From assembly GCA_039621445.1 (NCBI GenBank), contig CP154956.1, positions 67,092,452 through 67,156,451 of the forward strand: DNA of 64,000 bases. Direction: 5' to 3'. This DNA is from Euglena gracilis. Its lineage: Eukaryota > Euglenida > Euglenophyceae > Euglenales. Numbering within the stretch: the first letter of the stretch is position 1; each line of letters starts with the position of its first letter. Positions 44,459-54,880 of this stretch are shown here, piece by piece. Position numbers and translations under genes: made by a program. Under the pieces are notes generated by a model. That model was not told the origin of the DNA, made no database searches, and saw only the letters and a program-made list of their open reading frames with translations.

Positions 44459-45509
44459 GTGATCAAACATGACAGCTGACAAAAGAGCCAACCGAAGACT
44501 TTGAAAAATATGCAAAAAAAATTAGGTCATTAGCGAACTGTTGTTCGTGACAAAGGGAAATTTTTTAACCTTATGCTCTCTTAGTTTTTGTAAACAATTT
44601 TCTGTGCAAATTGTCAGCATCACCTGTGCACGCCCTTTTTCTGTAACCGTTAAGAGGCCCGGCGCCTGTCGTGTGTTTCGTTGACATGCTTCACGCGACG
44701 GTTTTGGGTGATTTTTTTTGATGTTTTTGGGGCCACAAAATCCTGTTGACGTTTTCATTCCCTGACGATCATGAGCAGGCTTTGCACGATGATTGGGGTG
44801 TTATTTTGGTCTCCATGCGAATTCCATCCTGGCCGGCCTAACCACAGGTCGGCCTCAATTGCTTTCAGCATGGCCGACGCCCCCCCCCCCCCGGGGGGTT
44901 TTAAGAGTGACTGACTGGTTTTGGCCCGGTCACTACCCCGGTCAGTCACTCAGGAACCAGCCACTTTCCAGTCACCCTTAAAAACGTGTTCAGCCCACCA
45001 AATGCCTGCCCTGAAATTCGTGGTCATGAACACGTTTTCCATGAGGGCATTTGTGGCAATGACACGTTTTCCATTAAGTCTGCGTCTTAGGCGCAGGGAC
45101 TCAGGACGGAGTCTGCGTCTAAGACGCAGGACTTTAGGCAGGACGGAGTCTGCGTCTTAAGACGCAGACTCCGTCCTGAGTACTGTGTCACAAGGAAAAT
45201 GTGATTGAATGAACTGAATCAAAAGGAGAATGGTGTGAAAACGAAGCTAATAAGTCCTTCAAAACCTCTTTGTGCCATTGTCAATGGGGAATCACCATCC
45301 AAAACGCAAAGGGAATGCCATGAGGAGCCGCAACGTCGCAAGGTTAATGTGACGTGCAAAACGGCAATTGTGCTGTGGGCATTCTGAGCACATTTGCCAA
45401 AAACGTTGCAGCCGATGCAGGGGTAAAATGAACAGCAACACGTATTGCTACACTGGACAGCCTCTCACAACTCACTTCTCCCCCTGACAACGGCAACAAC
45501 CCCAGCTGT
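44459..45509. repeat. Palindrome-rich spacer
   Basis: Contains C14/G6 (44879-44898) next to GAGTGACTGACTGGTTTTGG, a word repeated at 61866 and 62084. The ACACGTTTTCCATTAAG-type word (45030-45076) recurs at 56.5 and 57.6 kb. A palindrome cluster GTCTGCGTCTTAAGACGCAG lies at 45077-45182. No gene recognised. Confidence 0.6.
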
Positions 45510-46154
45510 TATACCGGGGGGGCCTCGTGGTCGGTCAAACCCGCTACGGACTCCTTCCGTGCCATGAAATTGCGGGACCTTGTGCAAGCAGCATTTAAAA
45601 AAGCACAAAATCTGGAATCTGTTTGCTTGCACTGGGGACAATGCCGTGTTCGGGACGCGTAGTCTTGTACGCCGAAGCCAATGTGTTGACAGTTGTTCTT
45701 AAGGTTGTGGGGCTCCTTTCCCGAACAGCAACACCACTGGCTCGACAAATTTCCTTCCTCTGTTGTAGGGCTGATTCTCGCTCCTGTTGGTTGTCCAAAA
45801 CACAATCCACTGACAGCGTCCACTTTGCAAAGGCAGTGAACCACTCATCCAAATTCGGCAAAATGATCTGCCTGTGGTCCAACACCTTTGCAAAGTCCAA
45901 CGTGGCGAGAATTGCCGGTTGGAATTGGTTTTTCTCTGTTCCTGGAGGACCCCTTTGGAAAAAGTGTCCCCAAAATAGGGTGGTGTCCGCTGGCAAATCT
46001 TCAGAAGGAGTGTATGCTTTTTCAAGGCTTCTAAAAATTCAGGTACAGGTGGCAATGGTCCAAGGCCTGCCTCAGCCACGTTCACCAAGTGTGCGGCCAT
46101 CATCGTGATTGGATGTGTGTGAGAGAGAGAATTTAAAAAAACTTCCGCTGTCAA
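45510..46154 (-). pseudogene. X1: member of an uncharacterised gene family
   Basis: Minus frames 46154-46033 and 46032-45595 join at an A5 run (46028-46032); one extra A would restore one frame. N-terminal words LVNVAEAGLGPLPP, EFLEALKK and ADTTLFWGHFF match X2 (VVVAEAGLGPTPTPTAFLAK, ADTVLF). The second half matches X3 over about 100 residues: LDFAKVLDHRQ and SPTTLRTTVNTLASAYKTT versus LEFAKLCQHRQ and SATSFHTYMNAVAREFRKT. Function is unknown. The zinc finger seen in X2 and X3 is not found downstream. Frame loss at 45595 is again at a T6A3 run. Confidence 0.6.
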
Positions 46155-46520
46155 AGCCGCAGACTCCGTCCTGAGTCCCTGCGCCTCTAATACGCAGACT
46201 TAAAAAAAACTGCATCTTAAGACGCAGACTCCGTCCTGAGTCCTGCGTCTAAGACGCAGGACTCAGGACGGAGTCTGCGTCTAAGACGCAGTTTTTGCTA
46301 TAAAGTCGGGGGGTCCTGAGTCCCGCCGGACTCAGGGCAAAGCCGGTGACCCCCTACGATGGACTCAGGGGTGACAAAGCCGGTGGAGGGGGTCCACCGG
46401 CTTTGTCTTGAGTCCGGTGGACCCCCCCCAAATTTTCAACCAGCCGAAATGAATATGGTTGCAACCACATTTGGGACACTGAAACAGCAGTTGGATGGTT
46501 GTCAAGATAGCAAGAAGCCG
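46155..46520. repeat. Palindromic repeats between X1 and X2
   Basis: A perfect inverted repeat with 31-bp arms, 46220-46250 and 46252-46282 (centre GCGTCTAAGACGC). Then units of CCGGACTCAGG / CCACCGGCTTTGTC at 46320-46430 in both orientations; the same words make the hairpin at 47775-47922. Confidence 0.8.
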
Positions 46521-47704
46521 TCAAAGCACAGGGAGGATGGCAGCTGCCACCTGGTGCAGGCAAACGTCATGCCAATGGATTGTTCCAGGACAAAAAAACG
46601 GAGGCAGACGGTTGGTGTAATCCTCAGTGCTTGCGTTCAGAACACAAGCGGGCATGGGAGGCATCTCCCTGCCATCGCACCGAGGACAACACCAACTGTT
46701 GCGGGGAGGGGGCATGGTGCGGCCAGCACAGTCAAGGTGCCAAAATTCGTGGCACAAATCGCAATCCATTGGGCGAAGCAAGCCTCGCTTGCCCAAAGGC
46801 AGAAAACACCGAGCACAAGGCTTTCCTTGCATGCGCTCCTCGGTGGTTTCTGTCTTCAGGACCGGGAAGGGGTTAGGAAGGTTATCCATGACGACCGAGG
46901 TGGCAGCTCCCTCCGGTGCCGGCGGTGCAGCAAAGACCGCCTCCCGGTACTCGGCCTTCTTGGCCTCCAGGTAGCGCTCCAAACTGTACTGCGAGCAAAT
47001 CACCGGCTCCTGAGAAAGTTGGTGGTTAGAAATCACATAAAAGTTGAACACATAACCTCGTCACTGGAGTTCTCATCGACGACGATGGGTTCACCACGAT
47101 ACAGAACAGTGCGAGGACGTTTTGCACGAGGCTGCAGCGGAAAATTTTGGTATTATGAAGATCAAAGACCTCTGGTTTCACAGATACAATCTCAGGCTCC
47201 TCAGACTTCGAAACCTCCATCTTCACACACTCCTCTTTCTTCGGTGATCCATTTTTCACGTCAGGATCCTCCTTCTTTTCCACCTTGAGGGTAGACTATG
47301 AATGAAGTTGTGAAGCAAAACGATTGTGGGGGGAGGCACCTTGCCAAGCCAGGCCAAACCGGCAGCTGCTTGTAGCTGCACATCACTTGGCAGGGCTCTG
47401 TGGTAGCGGTCCATTGTACGTGGTATCACACCCACAACACGAGCAGCATTGTGCGCACCCATGGAGTTAACCAAGCGGGTGAAAACAGGTCGGTTTTTGG
47501 CGCTACCATCAGGCTGAGGCACAGATTGTGAGAAAATGTCCCAAAAAGGACTGTGTCCGCAGATTCCTTCTTTGGAGTGGATTCCGTGAAGTCCTTTAAT
47601 TTCGCCAAAAATGCAGTTGGGGTTGGCGTGGGTCCCAAGCCAGCCTCAGCAACGACAACGGCCTGTGCCGGCATCACCTTGGCTGTGGGAGACAGGGCAC
47701 ACAC
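46521..47704 (-). CDS. X2: PHD-finger protein with four exons, one frameshift
   Basis: Exons (minus): 47340-47704, 47170-47295, 47057-47131, 46521-47009, with introns of 44, 38 and 47 nt (GT...AG). Exons 2-4 join in frame: VEKKEDPDVKNGSPKKEE, then PRAKRPRTVLYRGEP, then EPVICSQYSLERYLEAKK. The last exon carries a PHD-type zinc finger: CARC, CDLCHEFWHLDC, CCPRC (about 46605-46750). PHD fingers read histone tails. KRPR suggests nuclear import, and VKME and VKPE fit the SUMO site pattern. Exon 1 has VVVAEAGLGPTPTPT and ADTVLF. A missing base in an A5 run (plus 47543-47547) shifts it to PQPDGSAKNRPVFTRLVN and AHNAARVVGVIPRTMDRYHR, a possible helix-turn-helix. CTCCCACAG before 47689 may be the acceptor of a further upstream intron. 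Confidence 0.72.
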
Positions 47705-47774
47705 AACAAAAACATAATTTTCCTCATTAGGGGGTCACCGGCTTTGTCCTGAGTCCGGCGGGGGGGTCAGCGAC

Positions 47775-47922
47775 TTTATATCAAGAAAGACCCCCCCCTC
47801 CACCGGCTTTGTCCTGAGTCCGGGGGAGGGGGTCACCGGCTTTGTCCGAAGGACAAAGCCGGTGACCCCCTCCCCCGGACTCAGGACAAAGCCGGTGGAG
47901 GGGGGGTCTTTCTTGATATAAA
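47775..47922. repeat. Long hairpin, about 72-bp arms
   Basis: Arms 47775-47847 and 47851-47922 with a GAA loop. The pairing is perfect except one extra C against the G-run. Arm words: CCACCGGCTTTGTCCTGAGT, AAGAAAGACCCC. Confidence 0.92.
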
Positions 47923-47929
47923 GGCATCT

Positions 47930-48090
47930 GTGGTCAGGCATGTTTTCCATTTAGGCTGTGTTTATAGCAACATGGCTTTGGTCAAAGTCTGTGTTTCTAA
48001 ACACAGACTTTGGCATGCCAAAGTCTGTGTTTAGAAACACAGACTTTGACCTAAGTTTCTAACCACGGACTCCGACCTAGAAAACCGTGT
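47930..48090. repeat. Palindromes of the AAAGTCTGTGTTT family
   Basis: AAAGTCTGTGTTTCTAAACA and its complement alternate three times (47985-48050). Related GACGCAG-type words are at 45.1, 46.2 and 49.7 kb. Confidence 0.75.
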
Positions 48091-48129
48091 TCACAATATT
48101 TGGACCCCAAAACATCCCAATGATGCAGA

Positions 48130-48540
48130 AAGGAGAGGACACTTTTGGGGGGGGTCAATTTTTGGGCTTTGGCGCCTTCGGCGCCAAGAGAAAATGGCCA
48201 CTTTGAGGGGGGGGGGAACAAATTTGCCAAAACGGCCATTGTGAGGGAGGGGACATTTTGGAGGGGGGGTCAATTATTGGGCTTAGGCGCATTTGGCGCC
48301 CAGAGAAAATAACCACTTTGAGGGGGGGGAACAAATTTGCCAAAACGGCTTGTGAGGGAGGGGACACTTTGGGGGGGGGGTCAATTGGACACTTTGGGTC
48401 AAGGGGACACTTTGGGGGGGGGCTTTGGCGCCGAAGGCGCCAAGAGAAAATGACAACTTCGAGGGGGGGGGGAAGAAATTTGTCAAAAAATTTGGCCACT
48501 CTGAGGGGGGGGCACTTTGAGGGGGGGTGAGGGTGTTTTT
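48130..48540. repeat. Three tandem units of about 115 bp
   Basis: Each has AGGGGACA-TTTTGGGGG, GGTCAATT, then GGCGCC (hairpin GGCGCCTTCGGCGCC in unit 1), AGAGAAAATGGCCACTTTGA, G8-10, AACAAATTTGCCAAAACGGC. The third is rearranged. Confidence 0.8.
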
Positions 48541-48755
48541 TTTCTGTCCCAAGTGCATTCAGCGCCCAGAGCATTCTCATGAACATTGCAAAGTGCAGCT
48601 CGTAAAATGGGCTATGCAAAAGGAAGGAGACGATGTAAATCTTGTGTCATCTTTCATATGTGTTCCCCATGTTTAACGGTAATGTTGCCACTATTTCGAA
48701 AGGATTCTAGTTCGGAAGACCACAGACGGCGGCCAAGATCGGCTCATTGCGGGAA

Positions 48756-49500
48756 ATTGGTGATGGACTTTTTGGTGGTCGCTAGCGACCAAGTCTACTG
48801 ACCATGGCTCGGCCACTGACCATTGGTGGTTGGCCGACCACCAATTTTAAGTCCACCCCCCCCCTCTAAAAAAATTTTTAAGCCCCCCCCCTCGAAAATT
48901 TTTTCATTCAAATATGAAAGAAAATGACTCAAAACCCACCCAAATGCCTTCCAAAACCCCCATTCGGGGGTTAATTTGCAGTGTGTGCAAGGCAAGGATG
49001 GCCGAGTCGCGCTCCCTAACGCACCCCGATACGCGAACTTAGTCGGCCTACGCCTCCTCCGGGGGGGGGGGCTGCCGCCCCCCCCCAGAACCCCCCCACC
49101 CAAAATAACAAAACCCCCTTGTGTGTGCAAGGCAAAGATGGCCGAGTCGCGCTTCGTAATGAATGTAGTCTTGTGTGTGCAAGGCAAGGATGGCCGAGTT
49201 GCGCTCCCAGGCTATGGTAAATGCTATGGTTTCATATAACAGGCCCAAAGAGAATATATTACTCGAAAATTTTGCAAATTGACCCCCGAATGGGGGTTTT
49301 GGAAGGCATTTGGGTGGGTTTTGAGTCATTTTCTTTCATATTTGAATGAAAAAATTTTAGAGGGGGGGGCTTAAAAAAATTTTTAGAGGGGGGGTGGACA
49401 TAAAATTGGTGGTCGGAGCGACTAGTCGCTCCGACCACCAATGGTCGCTAGCGACCCTAGCGACTAGTCGCTAGTGACCACCAAAAAGTCCATCACCAAT
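48756..49500. mobile_element. Foldback element FB1, 225-bp terminal inverted repeats
   Basis: Ends ATTGGTGATGGACTTTTTGG at 48756 and the complement at 49500. The left arm 48756-48980 pairs with the right arm 49273-49500 (AAATATGAAAGAAAATGACT, CCAAATGCCTTCCAAAACCC). Near the right end is a perfect 32-bp palindrome around GGAGCGACTAGTCGCTCC (about 49413-49425). The 290-bp core holds three copies of TGTGTGCAAGGCAAGGATGG. No transposase frame. GCCAAGATC occurs just outside both ends (48732, 49514), but is too far out to be a simple target duplication. Confidence 0.85.
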
Positions 49501-50460
49501 GTCTCCCTCGGGGCCGCCAAGATCTGCCCGGCGGCCACATATTCTTATTCCGAGGTTTCCGGCCGTCCCAGATCTGTGCAGCGGATCCTAATTCAGCTTC
49601 GCTTTGTCCCAAAAATCCGTGGTCAGTCTGCCGTCCGTCGTCGAGGTTGAGAAACACAGACTTTGACCAAAGCCATGTTGCTTTATAAACACAGCCTTAA
49701 ATAACTGCGTCTTAAACGCAGACTCTGACCTGAGTCTGCGTTTCGAATTCTTGATATAAAGGCTCCGTGCGGATTTCCGGTGGTCGCCGTCGTGGTGGTC
49801 GGGCCGACCATGGTCGGCCCGACCTGTGGTGGTGGTCAACCGACCTGTGGTGGTCGAGCCGACCAGGTCGGGCCGACCACCATTTTTCCGCAATACCCCC
49901 CGCCTTTTAAACTTTTAAGCCCCCCCCCCCCCCTGGTCGGTGGCTAGTCGGTGGGTATAAAAATGGTCTGTGGTGGGCCAAAATCACCCGGAAATGCATT
50001 TATGGGCAGTTCCCCCCCCAGGACCCTGTCCTGTGGCGGTCCTGGGGGGGGTCCTGGGGGGTCCTGGGGGGGTCATTTGGAGGGTCCTGGGGGGGGGGCG
50101 CTGGGGAGGGTCCTGGGTGGGTCCCGCAACTTTTTGGCAGAAATTTTGCAGCACAAGTTCAGGTTATTTTGAAGTCGGTACCGCCCCCCGGTGGGTCCTG
50201 GGGGGGGTCCTGGGGGGGAAACTGGCCATGACTCTCACGAGAGGCAGAAAACTCCCCCCTCGGTATTTCGCCGACTAGTCGGCCAACTGCCCCCCCCCCC
50301 CAGCTGCCGACCAGGCCGACCGACCAATTGGCGTCATCGGTCGGCCGACCAAATGGGTTGTCAGCCGACTAGTCGGCCGACTTGCCAGCCCCCCCCTCCA
50401 GCCTACCACCAACTAGTTGAAGGGTCGACCGACCAGTTGAAGGTTCGGTGACTGATGGTT
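49501..50460. repeat. Palindromic and G-rich repeats related to the large foldback
   Basis: GGCTCCGTGCGGAT at 49760, then alternating GGTCGGGCCGACC / GGTCGGCCCGACC words to 49880, as in the terminal repeats at 51.2 and 54.8 kb. GTCCTGGGGGG-type tandem words lie at 50030-50125 and 50190-50215. Several ACTAGTCGGCCGAC palindromes are at 50270-50400. No gene. Confidence 0.6.
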
Positions 50461-51218
50461 CAGGGGGCCCCCTTCGGGGGCCCCCCTGCTGAACACGTTT
50501 TCAGGCTGAAATCTGGGCTCAGCCACAATTTGTGTGTAAAAATAAGACCACCCTCCCCTCTAAAACAATTTTTCAGCCCCCTCCAAAAAAAATTACATTC
50601 ATTCATAGCGACCTTTGGCTGACTAGTCGCTAGCGACCACCAGTAATAAGTCCACCCCCCCAAAAGTTTTTAAGCCTTGCCAAAAAATTCAGTTCTTGTT
50701 CGCTGCTCGACCTCCACCTAACCCTAGCCCTGACCCTGACCTAACCCTGCATTTGGTCTGAGAAGGACAGTTCTGAGAATTGTGTGTGCTTTTCCGACCT
50801 GAGATGTGACAGATTTCTCCTTTGGGGGGTGCGCACTTTTTAGGACCCACCCACCCAGGGGGCGCCGCCCCCAGGAGGGGTCCCGGGGACCCCCCCCCCC
50901 ACTTTTCCCCTAAAATGGCCAAAAAATCACGAAAAATGCTAAAAATAGCACTTAAAAAAAATTGGTGCCTTCGGCGCCGAAAAGTTCATCCCACCCCCCT
51001 CTGGGGGAACCCTGGGGGGGGCTCAGCCGGACCCACCCACCCTACCCCCCCCACAGGCGGGGGTCAAAGACTAAAAAAAAAACCCTGCCTTGGGAGGTGC
51101 GCACTTTTTGAGCACTGCGCATAAATTTAGTGAAGTGCGAAAAATTCGGTCGTGAGATGAAATGGACGATTTATTGACCCCTGCAGGATTGGCGATTAAT
51201 CGAGGGGTGGGGCTCCGT
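50461..51218. repeat. Mixed repeats: ACACGTTTTCAGGCTGAAAT word, FB1-like arm, GC-homopolymer block
   Basis: 50480-50535 matches 56290-56360 in the same orientation. 50610-50690 resembles the FB1 arm. CCCTAACCCTAG-type words are at 50715-50755. A direct pair GGTGCGCACTTTTT (50828, 51096) flanks a GC-homopolymer core with GGTGCCTTCGGCGCC near 50965. Confidence 0.55.
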
Positions 51219-51666
51219 GCGGATGATTGGCTATGACGATCCCGGAGGTCGTACCGACCATGGTCGGGCCGACCTAGGTCGGGCCGACCATTGGCTATGG
51301 CCTATCGACCATTGGAGGTCGGGCCGACCTGGTCGGCCCAACCTCCAATCATCCGCATTACCCCCCCTTTTTTGAAATTTAAGCCCCCCCCCCCCGGAAA
51401 CTTGAATCAGTATTCAGTAAAATTTGACTCAAAATGCATGGAAAAGCATTGGAATGAGGTTGAAACTGGCAAAAAAACGTCCCATGTTAAAGAAAGAGAC
51501 CCTAATGAACGTTTTAGGTGTTTTTTGTATTTTTTGCTTTTTTTGTTGTTTTCCTTTTTTTTTCCTTTTTTGTTTTTTTTTCTCCCCTTCTTTATAAGAA
51601 GTTCCTTTTTTACGTTGTTTTGAGTTGGCCTACGGCCTCCTCCGGGGGGGGGGGGGCTGCCGCCCC

Positions 51667-52204
51667 CAGGGATGGATGGGAAGCCCTTCGGTATTGAGGT
51701 AGGTGGTAGGGGGGGGTCCCGACCACCCCCCCCCCCTGGGGGGGTAAGGTGGTAGGGGGGGGTCCGGACCACCCCCCCCCCCTAGATGTTGGGAGGGGGG
51801 GTCCGGACCCCCCCACACCCCCCCCTCCTTGACAGGTGCCAAAAATAGCAGAAAATTTTCTTCCGGCGCTGCGCGCCGGAAAATGAGCAAAAAACACCCC
51901 TTTTGCTGACTTTTGGACATATTGCCCATTTTTTGATGTGTTGGTGTTTTCCCCCAAAAACATGTTCAAAAAAATTCAAAAAATGAGCATTTTTGGATCG
52001 ATTTTCAAAGAAAAATCAGGGTTTTTTCACCGATTCCGACCCGATTTCCGGCCTTTTGCCCGTCCATGAAATCGAAAAAATTTCGGCCGCCCCTCAGTTT
52101 CGAGGTAGGAGGGGGGGGGTCCGACCCCCCCCCCCCCCCCCGTTGGCGGGGGGGGGGGTCCCACCCCCCCCCCCCCCCCCCTCAAGGCTTCCCATCCATC
52201 CCTG
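51667..52204. repeat. GC-homopolymer foldback
   Basis: CAGGGATGGATGGGAAGCC (51667-51685) is inverted at 52186-52204. Inside both arms are GGGGGTCCGGACCCCC-type palindromes. The core holds TTCCGGCGCTGCGCGCCGGA (about 51872). Confidence 0.75.
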
Positions 52205-52229
52205 GCCGCCCCCCCCACCCCCCCCCCCG

Positions 52230-52615
52230 CCCAAAATAACAATATCCCCTTGTTTCTGCAAGGCAACGGTGGCCAAAACGCGCATCCTAACAAAAATCCT
52301 TTTGTGTGTGCAAGGCAAGGATGGCCAAAACGCGCCCCCCAACAAACTCCCTTTGTGCTAACTTAGTCGGCCTACGGCCTCCTCCGGGGGGGGGCCCGCC
52401 GCCCCCCCCCCCCGCCCAAAATAACAATATCCCCTTGTGTGTGCAAGGCAAGGGTGGACAAAACGCGCACCGTAACAAAATCTTGTTGTGTGTGCAAGGC
52501 AAGGATGGCCAAAACGCGCCCCCCGACAAACTCCCTTTGTGCTAACTTAGTCGGCCTACGGCCTCCTCCGGGGGGGGGCCGCCCCCCCCCCAGACCCCCC
52601 CACGCCCAAAATAAC
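52230..52615. repeat. Two tandem units of about 190 bp
   Basis: Each has AACAATATCCCCTTGTGTGT, CAAGGCAAGGATGGCCAAAA twice, CTAACTTAGTCGGCCTACGG, then C/G runs. The second part also occurs in FB1 (49035) and at 51620. Confidence 0.75.
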
Positions 52616-52631
52616 GTAACCGTATCCCTAA

Positions 52632-53742
52632 CCCTAATCTCCAGCCCTAACCGCATCCCTAACCCTAACTCTAACCCTAGCCCTAACCCTAACCGTATCC
52701 CTAACCCTAACTCTAACCCTGACCCTAACCCTAACCGTATCCCTAACCCTAACCCTAATCCCCAGCCCTAACCGTATCCCTAACCCTAACTCTAACCCTA
52801 GCCCTAACCCTAACTCTAACCCTAACCCGAACCCTATCCGTATCCCTAACCCTAACCCTAACCGTATCCCCAACCCAAACTCAAACCGTATCCCTGGCCC
52901 GAACCCTAACCCTAACCGTATCCCTAACCCTAACAATAACCGTAACACTAACCGTATCCCTAACCCTAACCGTATCCCTAACCCTAACTGTAACCCTAAC
53001 CGAAACCCTAACCGTATCCCTAACCCTAACTCTAACCCTAGCCCTAACCCTAACCGTATCCCTAACCCTAACCCTAACCCGAACCCTATCCGTATCCCTA
53101 ACCCTAACCCTAACTGCATCCCTAACCCTAACCGTATCCCCAACCCAAACTCAAGCCGTATCCCTGGCCCGAACCCTAACCCTAACCGTATCCCTAACCC
53201 TAACAATAACCGTAACACTAACCGTATCCCTAACCCTAACCCTAATCCCCAGCCCTAACCGTATCCCTAACCCTAACTCTAACCCTATCCCTAACCCTAA
53301 CCGTATCCCTAACCCTAACTCTAACCCTAACCGAAACCCTAACCCTAACTCTAACCCTAACCCTGACCCTAACCGTATCCCTAACCCTAACTCTAACCCT
53401 AACCCTAACCGTATCCCTAACCCTAACCCTAATCCCCAGCCCTAACCCTATCCGTTTCCCTAACCCTAACCGTAACTGTATCCCTAACCCTAACCATAAC
53501 TGTATCCCTAACCCTAACTCTAATTGAATTTTTTCAAAAATGGGACGTTTTTTTGCCAGTTTGGAGGTCATTCCAGTGTGTTTTTATGCATTTTCAGCCA
53601 AATGAAGAATCAAATTTTGAGGGGGGGCCTTAAATTTCAAAAAAGGGGGGGTAATGCGGTTGATTGGAGGTCGGGCCGACCTGGTCGGCCCGACCTCCAG
53701 TGGTCGATAACGGCCAGGTCGGGCCGACCATGGTTGGGCCGA
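52632..53742. repeat. Degenerate CCCTAA array, tandem copy A
   Basis: About 890 bp of CCCTAA-type repeats with frequent variants: CCGTATCCCTAACCC, ACTCTAACCC, AGCCCTAACC, AATCCCCAGCCC. It is followed by a 220-bp non-telomeric tail (AATGGGACGTTTTTTTGCCA onward). CCCTAA is the complement of TTAGGG. Confidence 0.9.
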
Positions 53743-54836
53743 CCCTAATCTCCAGCCCTAACCGCATCCCTAACCCTAACTCTAACCCTAGCCCTAACCC
53801 TAACCGTATCCCTAACCCTAACTCTAACCCTGACCCTAACCCTAACCCTAATCCCCAGCCCTAACCGTATCCCTAACCCTAACTCTAACCCTAGCCCTAA
53901 CCCTAACTCTAACCCTAACCCGAACCCTATCCGTATCCCTAACCCTAACCCTAACCGTATCCCCAACCCAAACTCAAACCGTATCCCTGGCCCGAACCCT
54001 AACCCTAACCGTATCCCTAACCCTAACAATAACCGTAACACTAACCGTATCCCTAACCCTAACCGTATCCCTAACCCTAACTGTAACCCTAACCGAAACC
54101 CTAACCGTATCCCTAACCCTAACTCTAACCCTAGCCCTAACCCTAACCGTATCCCTAACCCTAACCCTAACCCGAACCCTATCCGTATCCCTAACCCTAA
54201 CCCTAACTGCATCCCTAACCCTAACCGTATCCCCAACCCAAACTCAAACCGTATCCCTGGCCCGAACCCTAACCCTAACCGTATCCCTAACCCTAACAAT
54301 AACCGTAACACTAACCGTATCCCTAACCCTAACCCTAATCCCCAGCCCTAACCGTATCCCTAACCCTAACTCTAACCCTATCCCTAACCCTAACCGTATC
54401 CCTAACCCTAACTCTAACCCTAACCGAAACCCTAACCCTAACTCTAACCCTAACCCTGACCCTAACCGTATCCCTAACCCTAACTCTAACCCTAACCCTA
54501 ACCGTATCCCTAACCCTAACCCTAATCCCCAGCCCTAACCCTATCCGTTTCCCTAACCCTAACCGTAACTGTATCCCTAACCCTAACCATAACTGTATCC
54601 CTAACCCTAACTCTAATTGAATTTTTTCAAAAATGGGACGTTTTTTTGCCAGTTTGGAGGTCATTCCAGTGTGTTTTTATGCATTTTCAGCCAAATGAAG
54701 AATCAAATTTTGAGGGGGGGCCTTAAATTTCAAAAAAGGGGGGGTAATGCGGTTGATTGGAGGTCGGGCCGACCTGGTCGGCCCGACCTCCAGTGGTCGA
54801 TAACGGCCAGGTCGGGCCGACCATGGTTGGGCCGAC
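53743..54836. repeat. Degenerate CCCTAA array, tandem copy B
   Basis: Repeats copy A in order and variant pattern, including the tail, but 18 bp shorter near its start. The second halves are offset by exactly 1093 bp and look identical. This is a recent tandem duplication of a fixed variant pattern rather than independent telomere addition. Confidence 0.92.
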
Positions 54837-54880
54837 CATGGTCGGTACGACCTCCGGGATCGTCATAGCCAATCATCCGC

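Larger units (their letters stand above)
51219..54880. mobile_element. Large foldback carrying telomere-like arrays
   Basis: The left terminal repeat 51219-51490 (GCGGATGATTGGCTATGACG inward, GGAGGTCGTACCGACC) is inverted at 54630-54880. Between them lie a GC-homopolymer foldback (51667-52204), a pair of 190-bp tandem units (52230-52615) and two tandem 1.1-kb units made of degenerate CCCTAA repeats plus a 220-bp tail. The tail contains a third copy of the terminal sequence (53525-53742), as expected from the internal duplication. No transposase frame was seen; long Arg/Leu/Gly-rich frames in the arrays are simple-repeat translations. Confidence 0.7.

Noticed and set aside
49000-52560. Spaced TGTGTGCAAGGCAAGGATGG words considered as a CRISPR-like array
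   Set aside because: Irregular spacing, inverted copies and location in foldback elements; the genome is eukaryotic.
52621-54617. True chromosome end
   Set aside because: Sequence continues for 9 kb beyond, the repeats are heavily degenerate, and the array is duplicated with non-telomeric DNA.
52634-54664. Long Arg/Leu/Gly-rich open frames on the minus strand (up to 194 residues)
   Set aside because: They are translations of CCCTAA-type repeats; no stop codon arises from the unit in these frames.
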